A DNA stretch of 64,000 nt. Origin: Branchiostoma floridae. Its lineage: Eukaryota > Chordata > Leptocardii > Amphioxiformes > Branchiostomatidae. The stretch covers positions 7,651,665 through 7,715,664 of the forward strand of contig NC_049986.1 of assembly GCF_000003815.2 (NCBI RefSeq). The letters run 5' to 3'. Made by a program: the position numbers and the translations under genes. Positions 37,236 through 46,998 of this stretch are shown here, piece by piece. The notes under the pieces are model-generated. The model worked only from the letters and a program-made list of their open reading frames with translations, was not told where the DNA came from and did not search any database. The stretch's first letter is position 1. Each line of letters opens with the position of its first letter.

Positions 37236-38263
37236 AACATGTTACGAGTGCCCGTTTTAACAGGTAACGTTATAATTATACAAATGTATTGCGTTGCTTG
37301 AAAAAACCCGCGAGCTTCCGCTGGCTATTTTTCTCGCTTATAATCGAAGGTATTTCACTAAAACTTGGACAGAATACTAAAATATTTTTTGTGGGGCATT
37401 TTTATGTTGTTATTTAGCCGATTAGATGCTCTGAACTTGCTGCATTTTCAACGTTTTTTGGCCCCGTAACCGGTTCTACCCAACGTCCAATACCCCTACT
37501 TTTTGTGATACTGCGCTGCCGAGTGCCATTTTGTGACCTGTGCGTTGATAGGTTTACCCCTGACGTATCCACCAGACAGTCAGAATGTTAGCCAATCAAA
37601 AAGCTGGAAACGTGGACTGCATGCTACAGGTTCCATTTTTTCTGAGTTTTGATTGGTCGGGTGGAATATCTGTAGAGAATACTAAATGTGTGGCTTCGCC
37701 CACATAATAAACAATGTAAAACGAGAACATAGGTAGAGAACATAGTGGCTTGTGTTGGTTTTATTGTTTTTTTCCCTAATATACACTGTGAAATGCACAC
37801 CGGATTCCAAACTGGCAAGATCTGTAACATGAAATTCAAGCTGCTGAGCCAGTCTAGTTGGTGCAAAATATCCCAAAATATTGTCAATATTGAAGTTGGA
37901 CTTCAGTGTAACAGCTCAACAAAAACAACACATACATTTACAACAATAGCTCATGCTTCTGCTAATTGTTTAAACATCATAAATGTTTAAATGAACATTT
38001 TAATAATACTACATTTTCAGCATACTTGCCAGAAAATCTGCAGTGTTCACAGTTTGAAAAGATGTTTTCTTTCTATATCAATGAAGCAGGCAGGTACTGA
38101 TGGCCATATTGGTGTCCCTATTTGCATTTTAGTGGATAGAAGCTTGTGTTTTAATTGCAGGTTTTTGAGTATGCTCTAGGTATTCTCATACAGGGTGCTA
38201 CCATCATCTGGAAAGATGGAAGGATGTCTACTACCAGGTATTCTCGACTTAGTAGTCATATTC

Positions 38264-38269
38264 TTTATT
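38264..38269 (-). terminator. PTPA: PTPA poly(A) signal
   Basis: AATAAA on the minus strand lies about 215 bp beyond the PTPA stop codon and is the first such hexamer downstream. Confidence 0.6.
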
Positions 38270-38481
38270 AGAGTGTCGTAAGATCTGAAAACACAGCTAC
38301 GATTCACTGGTATGCAAATCTGGACACCAACATGGTGTCAGACAGAGGGATGACATCATATGAAAATGCTCTCTTTCTCTTTGACCATACATGATGACAA
38401 TACACTCATCTAAAAGTGTCATGGGCTGACTCAACTGTAGCATACATAAGAAGACAAAGGTTCTAAATTTACATCTTGGCG

Positions 38482-41400
38482 TCATGCAGGTTGAATGGAC
38501 AGGAGAGAGCCGAATAAGAAATGCTGGATGACCGGGAACTTGTTCAAAACCTGTAAAAACAAATAACCACAACAACAGGAGTGAGTTACACTTTTCAATG
38601 ACATTAAATTCATGTTTAAAAGCAGGCTACATCATGTGATGTTGCTATACAATAGCTCCATCTATCATTTCCTTTTTGAAGTGCACCCACGTCAGCTTTG
38701 TACAACTTGATGAGTCCTGAGTTTATTGTTGTTTGATAGCAGTCTACATCATTACATTAAACATGGTGATGTTGCTGTACAATAGCTCCACCTATCATTT
38801 CCATTCTGAAGTGCACCCACCTCAGCTTTGTACATCTTGATGAGTCCTGAGTTGACCTTGCCCCAGTAAGGCACACCACTGATGCCCCACAGGGTGTGGG
38901 AATGCTCTGCAAACGGTCCCGTCTTCATCTAAACAAGATGGAAATGTTGAACTAGGCCATGTTAATTTGCTTATATGACGTATATCCTGTGGCAATCCCA
39001 AAACCGATGCAAGCACGTCAAAAAGCAAGCATGCAAAAGAAAAAGTTTGGCCAAAAAAAGCTGCCTTCAGTATGAAATCTAAGTAGTCCGAAAGGTTGAA
39101 CAAATGCTAGAACAACCAGTATAGTATGCCAAACAATTCCAAATTCAACTTCAAAATTGACTTTGGCATTGAATTTCGCATTCTACATTATTAAATGTTT
39201 TCATATATTTTATTTCTAATTTCCAGCATATATTTGCTCACTGACAAAAACTGGTGGATCCCAGTTGAAACGTCTGACAGTAAATCATATCCAGTTGCTT
39301 GAGTAACTGCTTTTTGGCACATATATTTGCTCATTTTGCAGCTGCTTTGTACAATTTACAGAATGGTAGAAAACCTTTTATTTGGATGAAATTTGATAGT
39401 TAATGTGCACACAGATTCCAAATAATTGAACAAATATGTAGCCTGGAATCCAGCCGTATTGTGCTTTGGTCGCTCCCCTGATGTACGCTTCCTGCCAATA
39501 CGACTGGCCTTCGTTACCATTCGAACGATCGGCATTTCAATATTCGCACACTTTATGTGCGCGATTTCTGATTGGCTGTTAGCACCACCAAGGTGGAAAT
39601 CGAACACAAACAATCATGTTTACAGTTTGTAATCGAACGGAACACTACTTCTATCTTTCGACTCATTAGTGACGTAAGGGCCGATTGTTCCAATCCTAAC
39701 GAAGGCCAGACGTGTTGGCAGGAAGCAGAGCGACCAGAGCACAACACGGCTGGATTCCAGGCTAACAAATATGGCCATACCAAAGAAAAAGTTCAGGACA
39801 CTTTGAAAATGGAAGAAGTAAAATAATCTTCACACAACTTACAGTGTTGATGAATCTGATACAGTCCAGGAACATGTACTCTGTGTGATGGTGCTGTACT
39901 ATGTCTAGCTGGGGGAAGTGTTTGGGCTCTATTGTAGGGTGATCTGTGGAGAAGACACATTCTAATTATCATTACATCACAACAAACAATTAAACACACA
40001 GATGTACTGTATTATATAGAACGTTTCTCCAAGAAGGACAACTAGTACTTGCGATAACGTATCTTCTTGCAATAATATCACTAGAAATTCTTGCACACAT
40101 CTTTCACCAAAAGGCAACTATGTACATTTGTATTGAAAGAATGACACAAATAATACAAAAAAACTTCAATTTCTATGAAAGATATACACAAATAGCACAG
40201 TGAGGGAGAGGGTGATTGAGTGATTGCATGACTGATTGTGTCATTGAGTGACTGAGTGTGTGCGTGTGTTTCAGTCAGTGCGAGACTGACTGAGTTAGTG
40301 AGAGTATGCGTGTGTGAGCATGAGTGAGTGAGTGAGTGTGAGCATGAAAGAGTGAGTTGTGAGCATGAATGAGTGAGCATGAATGAGTAAGTGACATAGT
40401 CTCCTACTCATGAGCTGTGAGCTGCCCCCGAGGAAGGGTAGGAACTGGGATTCTTCTTGTCGTGAGCATGAGTGAGTGTGAGTATGAGTGAGTGTGAGTA
40501 TGGGTGAGTGTGAGTATGGGTGAGGGAGTAAGTGACTGAGTGCCCTACTTATAAGCTGTGAGCTGCCCCAGAGGAAGGGTAGGAACTGGAAGTCGTCAAG
40601 TCATGAGCATGAGTGAGTGTGAGTATGAGTGAGTGTGAGTATGGGTGAGTGAGTAAGTGATTGAGTGCCCTACTCATGAGCTGTGAGCTGCCCCAGAGGA
40701 AGGGTAGGAACTGGAAGTCGTCAAGTCATGAGCATGAGTGAGAGTGAGTATGAGTGAGTGTGAGTATGGGTGAGTGAGTAAGTGATTGAGTGCCCTACTC
40801 ATGAGCTGTGAGCTGCCCCAGAGGAAGGGTAGGAACTGGAAGTCGTCCAGTCATGAGCATGAGTGAGTGTGAGCATGAGTGAGTGAGTGAGTTGGTAAGT
40901 GAGTTGGTGAGTAATTGACTGAGTGCCCTACTTATGAGTTGTGAGCTGCCCCAGAGGAAGGGCAGGAACTGGAAGTCGTCCAGTCGTGAGCATGAGTGAG
41001 TGTGAGCATGAGTGAGTTGGTGAGTGAGTAAGTAACAGAGTGTCCTACTCATGAGTTGTGAGCTGCCCCAGAGGAAGGGCAGGAACTGGAAGTCGTCCAG
41101 TCGTGAGCATGAGTGAGTGTGAGCATGAGTGAGTTGGTGAGTGAGTAAGTAACAGAGTGTCCTACTCATGAGTTGTGAGCTGCCCCAGAGGAAGGGCAGG
41201 AACTGGAAGTCGTCCAGTCCCCAGACTCCCTGACTCCCCGCCGGCTCCATCCTGTACACTGTCTGCAGCTTTCTCATCACCTCCAGATATCTACACATGC
41301 AGAAACCAGGGGATCAGGAGTTGTATATTGTTGTTGCATTTTATTTCAAACTGTTCCTTCTACAATCACGAATGAAAAGTGATTTTTAACGAGGCCACTA

Positions 41401-44400
41401 AATTCCACACAAACATCTCCATGTTTACAGACAATTTAGAAAACTACTTACTCTTTACATCATTGAACCCACACATTATAGAAAAGGTGGGATCCTTTGT
41501 CTTCCACTGTCTCAAGAAAAGAAGTCGAACCCAACAAGTTACAGTTTAGCTTTTAGACTAGAGTAGACAAATTCTATACTGTTCTACACTATATGTTATT
41601 CATGTTACCTGGAATAAACCTTGTGCAAGAATTTGCAATAAACTATTATAATTGATATAGCACAGTTATGGTAAAGTGCAACCTGGTGATTCTGGGGGAA
41701 GAATCAGTGACTCTGCCAAATGGCATATCTGTCCATTCACTCAAAAAACACTGGGTCCATCATCTATTTATTGATCAATCAATTGACAGTGTCAATCATC
41801 TAATCCAAATCCCTGTCTTTTGTCTTGTCTTTGTTAGACTTCATCTTTCAAGTGGCATGTTTTTTCATCATATACTTCCTTTAACACTCAACTTCTTCAG
41901 TTATTTTATCTCAGAAATAACATATGTCTATAATACTGTAATCATAGAGCTGAACGCACCTGTGAAACACTCTGAAGACGAGGGCTAGCATGTCCTTTTC
42001 TGTGAAGATACGCAGCTTAAAAAGGCAGCACAGAAATGCAGTAAATGCTGCCTCATGTCCTGTATAAGGAACAAATCAAGGTGGGTCTTGTAAACGTTGT
42101 CAGTTTTAAAGACTTCATGGTCTCAAAATACATGTATGTGCAAAAGGATACACTATCATAGCATTTTTAGATCTTATGCATTAAAAGCAACAAAGGGATT
42201 AGCCTTGAACTTAAGATAATATATTGTTCATCACAGGACTATGGTTGATCAATGCAATCAGTGCTTATATATGGGCTTTGACATCTCAAATCATTGACAG
42301 GGATGTTGTAACCAAGTTGTTCATTCAAACCTGTACACATGGTCCATGTTTTTTGTGCTGTTTCCATACCTCTGACTAGAGTCAGGGGTTAAGAATCTAG
42401 ATGATGCCACTCTGTCACACTTGGGCAATCCATTGGCCACTACAGAAAATCTTGTTGCGTATCTGTAACTACAAGTGGTATAAAAATCTTGTGTCTATTC
42501 TTATGTTTTGAGAGGCAAAGAATCAAATTAAGCCATTTCAGGAAGATCAACGAAAATTTCGTGCTGAATAGGCATACAACATTTGCAATTTATGGTGGTC
42601 ATTACCGAAAAGAAAATTTTCCATCATAGGTATGGAAACAGCAAAAAACATTGCATGCTTTTCTGTCTCTGCCACCAGACTAATAGAGTGCTACCCTCAC
42701 CTGTGCCATAGTCTATCCTAGTCTTGTTGCCCACTCCCTCCCGTAGGTAAACTGCTATCTCAGGTGCAGCTGTGTGGTACTTCTCAGGGAGCAGGGGCTC
42801 AACTAAAGACTCAACATTCTGGAACCAGAGATAACACATGTTACAAAACAAGCATGAAATAGTTTTCTGTACAATTCTATGGTGATATCATTGTGTGCTT
42901 ATCATACACGAACTGTGCAGCTGCGATAAAATCAATTACCTGAAAAAATAATATAACTTTGAAAAAAATGAAACCACTACATACAGATAAACTTCTAAAA
43001 TATATAGTACTGTAAATTCATTTAGGAAGGTACAGCCAATTTCCCTTCCACCACCTTTAACTTCCTAACCGAAGTCAGGTACCTATTTTTACACCTAGGT
43101 GTAGCATGACAGGATTAGAACCCAGGACCTGTGGGTTCAAACAGTTATACCCTGCAGTTATGTCACACAATCCCAGAGTTCACTTTCATTCAACACAAGC
43201 AAATTGCTTATGTCAGATTTTCATTCGCAAATTTGTCCACCAATTTCAGGAGTGGTGATTCAATTTGAGGTAAGCTATTTGCTTGTGTCAAAAGGAAGGT
43301 TACAAACTCCAAAATGGATTCTATCTAGAGCTGTGTACCTAAAGAAATTTTAGGTGTACGTGCAGATACAGGGGTTTAGGTACAGGTCCGGACTTATAAC
43401 CCGTAGTCCTGTACCAAAACATGTTTGATCAAATATCTGTAAGTTACAAATGTAGCCAGCTGTCTTTTTTTAGTGAAAAACTGTCATCTTTGTATAAAGA
43501 TTCTGATATTTGAACCTCAAAACAAACTTTAAGTTTTATTGATTTTCAACTGCAAGTTTACCTCTTCCAGCCTCTGGAACCATGTGCGGTAGGCCTTGTT
43601 GCCGAATCTCTGAGGCTGCTCTACAGGAGGGGTCTCGTCCACCCACCTGTCTAAGGTGTCCAGTATGCCTAACAACTTCTCTGTCGGCTAGGATCACAAA
43701 AGCAATTAACTGATTGTAAAATAAAGTTACAAACAAAGAAGAACAAGAGCACAGATCTCATTTCTCCATTAGACATTAACTATCTTCGATTTCTTGCCTT
43801 ATAAATGCTGAGAACACAGATCTTTTAGTCCAATTTCAATCAGTTCTTTAGAATGATCAGAAAAATATGGAGAAAGAATATGATGCTTCTATGTATGTAC
43901 AGGCAAATCTATATTACAAGTGGCCACCTCAACACAAAGACTACCCAGCCAATGTGACCTGTACCTTTTTGGTGGTCCCTTGTGTTATTACCCTTAGATA
44001 ATTTTTCCCAATTGACACAAGCATTAATGATGCTATCTTTAGTGACATCTGTTGAAAAAGACCACATTTTGTTGGTTACAGGACTGGTCCTATAGTAGAG
44101 CCTATAGTATTGCCTATAGTAAGTTTGACTATCGAACATATAGTTGACAGTTACTGAGTTAGACTCACTTCAGAAATATGGCATTCGCATGTTCTGGACT
44201 TCCCCTTCACAGCCTCATTGAGTGTCAGCACAAACCCCATGTAGTCCCTGTGTGCCTGAGATTTCTGCCACTTCCCCATGTGCATCGGGCTCATAATCTC
44301 TCTCTTTGGTACGGAAAACTCGTGTTCCGGAGAACTGCTCTCCGCTCTCTCCTTCTTCTCTCCGCCATCTTCAGGAGGATTGGAGACAGCTGGGAAAAGA

Positions 44401-46199
44401 AGAAGATCAGTGAGGATTGTTGAATTTTGGATCTGAGTTCAATTCCCTTGGGCAAGACAGTCCAGTGCTAAGATACCTTTATCAGCAGCTACACAGGTTG
44501 CCCCACTTCCAAATTATTACTTTCGGCCCAAAACGGGACGTCTAGAATCACTACCGGCTGGTACCAAACAATATGACCGACAACGCGATTCCAAGTGTCC
44601 CGTTTTTGTAATCTCCAAGCAGATCCTACGGTGCCATAAGATAGTATCAAAGCTGGCCAGGGACTATAGCCGGCTAAGGGAGTCAAATGGGCACCTATGG
44701 GGAGTTTGATACTAACGTTATACATAACGCACCGTGGATCTGGTTCGAGATTCCTATGGGGAGTTTGATACTAACGTTATACATAACGCACCGTGGATCT
44801 GGTTCGAGATTACCGTTTTTGGCCAAAACATTACCGAACATGACCAACTACACTTCGGAAGATTCCTGAACTTTCCAAGATGGCGTCCCGTGAGGTTGAA
44901 CAGTGAGAAATGTTTGTTACAGGTCGGGTTGTGGAGTACTTTAGTGCAGTACGGTTTCGAGACGACTCGGCACCTGAGACAACTCGGCCCTAGTCGGCAC
45001 CATACTTACTCGGCACATAACTTTTATATTTTGCACTCGAAGAATGATATTCCTATCATTCCGGCAGCATAAGAAGTGACATAAGAATGTACAAATCAAT
45101 CTCACCCCACAAGGTAACGTTTTGGATACAAATTTTTAGGATACAAGACCCCCAAAACATGTTGCGGGCCGCGCCGGCGACGCCATTTTTTAGTTGTTAT
45201 ATCGGCGTTCTTTCACGATGTCACTCTACTTCTCTTCTATATCACCGTGTTTGCAAGTTAGTACAAATGAATATAGATGTAATAAGCAGTTCAATATATT
45301 TTGTTGGTCATAAATTACAACTGTTTGTAGGTTTCAAAAACGCGTTGAGATGACCGATCTGATATAGACAGAGCCTCGGCCGTTCAAAGTTAACGTACCT
45401 TGAAGTGACGTTCAGAGCCTCAAAATGTCCGTAAAAATGTCCGTAAAATTGTGCTGACTGTATGACTTACAAGTTATTGCAGTGAGAGAAATGTTTTGCA
45501 GTTAAACATCTTGCATTTCTCACAAACCTTCACAATTTTATGGCATATTCTTGGTGCCAAGTTTTCCCACTTGGCTAGGTGCCGAGTCGTCCCAGGTGCC
45601 GAGTTGTCCTGATACCGTGCAGTACTAGTAGGCAAGACTTCAGGGAAGCCAGGGACGTGCAGAAAACTGGAGAAAGAGGTATCTTCATGCGGCAGATACG
45701 CAAAAACCGTTATGGCTAATGGGTGTTTCCTCAGACGCAGAAAAACAACACAATATATTTTCCTTGCGATGTTGCCCCAGCTTGGCTAAATGTTTACGGG
45801 GGGGGGGGGGGGTATTAAAAAAGGAAAGCTAATAGCATGCCATCATATGCAGGCACCACTGCACAAGAGGCTTTTTTTTTCAGTAAAAAGGATTAGAAAT
45901 CGGTGACATCTTGAATCAGAAAATATTATTCAAATAAAGTCGGCATTATAATAAGGCATCTCTTTATGATGTGTATCCTTTATGAATCAAGATAATTTTA
46001 GCACGGACCGGAGCCGGCCGGCCGGTTACCTGTCAGACTGATCGTTCAAACCACCATGTCAGTTCTTCTACCTCTTGAATAAATCAAGTTGTGTTTAGAA
46101 ATCGCAAAATGGCTCGTACATGGTAAAACAGTGTCATAATCAAATGAAAACCACGCAAAACTGACGAAGAATTTTGTACAAACCTGATTTTTCCGCCAT
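38482..46199 (-). CDS. PTPA: Serine/threonine phosphatase 2A activator (PTPA)
   Basis: PTPA is a peptidyl-prolyl isomerase-class chaperone that uses ATP-Mg to activate the PP2A catalytic subunit. Nine exons in transcript order: 46199-46184, 44389-44169, 43687-43562, 42818-42701, 42059-41960, 41290-41166, 39943-39843, 38928-38821, 38550-38482; 327 residues, close to the 323-residue human form. Matches run the whole length: [25 protein letters not shown] (given here only by its first and last words), [76 protein letters not shown], and [13 protein letters not shown]. The first exon carries only MAEKS. Exon 6 and exon 8 have duplicated 3' ends in the following introns. The gene is head-to-head with CRAT. 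Confidence 0.96.
38627..38731 (-). repeat. Partial duplicate of PTPA exon-8 donor end
   Basis: The segment CAATAGCTCCATCTATCATT, GAAGTGCACCCACGTCAGC, TTTGTACAACTTGATGAGTC duplicates 38766-38855, which spans the end of exon 8 and its donor, 130 bp away. The copy keeps a GTGGGTGC donor after GCTGAC. The spacing is not a multiple of three. Confidence 0.85.
39238..39330. repeat. Dispersed repeat fragment, AACTGCTTTTTGGCA type
   Basis: It shares CAGTTGAAACGTCTGACAG-like and ATCCAGTTGCTTGAGTAACTG sequence with 6262-6460. It is in a PTPA intron. Confidence 0.5.
39439..39764. mobile_element. MITE with ~38-bp TIRs (TAGCCTGGAATCCAGCC)
   Basis: The left end TAGCCTGGAATCCAGCCGTA, TTGTGCTTTGGTCGCTCCC is inverted at the right as GAGCGACCAGAGCACAACAC, GGCTGGATTCCAGGCTA. 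Inner CTGGCCTTCGTTA and TAACGAAGGCCAG also pair. It lies in the PTPA intron between exons 7 and 8. Confidence 0.85.
40196..40400. repeat. GTGAGTGA-type simple-sequence tract
   Basis: Degenerate GAGTGAGTGA/GTGAGCATGA repeats continue the spacer sequence of the exon-end array without the exon part. They lie in the PTPA intron between exon 6 and exon 7. Confidence 0.8.
40405..41165 (-). repeat. Six tandem copies of PTPA exon-6 3' end plus donor
   Basis: The anchor GTGAGCTGCCCC (+ strand) occurs at 40417, 40558, 40683, 40808, 40941 and 41058, and in the true exon at 41175: spacings 141, 125, 125, 133, 117 and 117. Each copy carries the codons for about [15 protein letters not shown] and a GTAGG donor, followed by ACTCACTCATGCTC-type simple sequence. 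The two copies nearest the exon are in frame with it (117 = 39 codons); the next spacing (133) breaks the frame. The most distal copy is the most diverged. Confidence 0.92.
41166..41290 (-). CDS. PTPA: PTPA exon 6, parent of the intronic exon-end array
   Basis: This exon encodes residues 194-235, including [17 protein letters not shown], the most conserved stretch of PTPA. Its donor is CTCATGA|GTAGGAC. From inside this exon onward (LDDFQF...donor plus about 70 bp of intron) the sequence is tandemly repeated toward lower coordinates. The downstream exon 39943-39843 starts AT|CAC, so the join gives LMNHPTIEP, compared with LIDHPYLEP in human. Confidence 0.92.
42346..42652. mobile_element. MITE with ATGTTTTTTGTGCTGTTTCC ends
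   Basis: The left end ATGTTTTTTGTGCTGTTTCC, ATACCTCTGA is inverted at the right as TCATAGGTATGGAAACAGC, AAAAAACAT. Body about 305 bp, non-coding. It lies 49 bp downstream of PTPA exon 42818-42701 in transcript direction. Confidence 0.7.
43085..43172 (-). mobile_element. tRNA-derived SINE head
   Basis: Minus strand: TGACATAACTGCAGGGT, then GAACCCACAGGTCCTGGG, then GGGTTCTAATCC (B box). The order and spacing match the SINE on the + strand at 53144-53270 (GTGGCACAACGGCAGGGTG, GAACCCAGAGGTCCTGGG, GGGTTCAAATCC). Confidence 0.65.
43327..43440. mobile_element. AGAGCTGTGTAC MITE, partial copy
   Basis: It starts AGAGCTGTGTACCTAA and contains GGTTTAGGTACAGGTCCGGAC, as in the right half of the full element at 52679-53082. 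No second end is found. Confidence 0.5.
44690..44812. repeat. Tandem duplication of ~58 bp
   Basis: CTATGGGGAGTTTGATACTA, ACGTTATACATAACGCACCG, TGGATCTGGTTCGAGATT occurs twice, nearly identically, starting near 44696 and 44754. It lies in the first PTPA intron. Confidence 0.85.
44952..45616. mobile_element. hAT-like non-autonomous element with 8-bp TSD
   Basis: It is flanked on both sides by GTGCAGTA (44944-44951 and 45617-45624). The ends CGGTTTCGAGACGACTCGGC and GCCGAGTTGTCCTGATACC(G) are inverted, with extra GACGACTCGGCACC copies near each end. The 665-bp body has no transposase frame. It lies in the first PTPA intron. Confidence 0.85.
45796..45813 (+). repeat. Poly-G run
   Basis: A run of about 16-17 G in the first PTPA intron. 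Its length is probably unreliable in the assembly. Confidence 0.9.
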
Positions 46200-46998
46200 C
46201 TTGTTCACGATGAGTTACGCATGCGCACATCACCCACTTTAGTTAAGGGGCGGTACATTGTACCCTGCGGGAGGGTTTAGATTAGAAACGTAATAATTTC
46301 TGTGAGAAAACTTGCAGCTTGCAAATTGCATAAAGAAATTGATGAAATTGTCTTTTCCATCAATTTCATGCAAGGCCCTTGTTAATTGTGACATCAATGA
46401 TTACTGTGGCATCCATTCCAGTGTGTTAATGGCTTGTCCCCAAATTAAAAGAAGATGCTGAGAAGTACCTGTAGCAAGTCTTGCACAGACACCAAATAGA
46501 GCAACCGTCAGCCAGGTTTGTCCTTCAAATAATCAGCAAAGTTTCTAATTGATTTTTCTCTTTTTTTAACACTAGCACTAATGTTAACAGTAATTAAATG
46601 ACTAAAAACACAACGATGAAATACACATTTAGCGTTTAATCTAAATTGTTGAGTGCTGCAGATCATTCTAATTGCTGGGTTGCAGAGATGCCCATAACGT
46701 TATTTAGGAGCTGTCCTTATTGTATAAAACCTTCATTACAGCTGCAGATGTCCTTGTTGGTATTACTTAATCATACCTGCATGCAACTATCTGTGAGAAA
46801 CTACTGCCATATTTGGGCATGAATAATGAATGAGTCCCACAGTGTCATGCTTGGGGCCATCACATGACCCACTCCACTAGCTGAGAATCATTTGACCTCA
46901 CTGCCTTTTGTCAGAATCATTCTCCCAACATGCTCTGTACTGTGGGGTGATCCAAACCACATGTGTACTGAAGTTGTGTATGATGTACCACAACAAAC
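46184..46998. promoter_or_regulatory. Divergent PTPA-CRAT promoter region
   Basis: The PTPA start codon (46199, minus) and the CRAT start codon (46999, plus) are 0.8 kb apart, pointing away from each other. AACAAGATGGCGGAAAA on the minus strand (46189-46206) is a YY1-type motif overlapping the PTPA initiator, typical of TATA-less promoters. CATGCGCACA near 46220 resembles an NRF1 half site. The CRAT side is AT-rich without a clear core motif, so a CRAT 5' untranslated exon closer to PTPA is possible. Confidence 0.6.

Larger units (their letters stand above)
29551..38262. other. Gene-poor intergenic region
   Basis: About 8.7 kb between the unrecognised gene and the 3' end of PTPA, AT-rich, with no ORF above about 145 codons and none resembling a protein. 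It holds a hairpin element (31512-31634), a 10-bp satellite (33391-33471), a MITE (34109-34317), a tRNA-like sequence (37171-37235), and imperfect duplications near 32166/32296 and 36430-36690. Weak core-promoter-like motifs occur near 35415 (CCAATC) and 35587 (TATATAAA) with no gene behind them. Confidence 0.6.

Noticed and set aside
40795-41298. 167-codon minus-strand frame as an independent gene
   Set aside because: It is PTPA exon 6 read through into its duplicated exon ends; treated as an array within PTPA, not as a separate gene.
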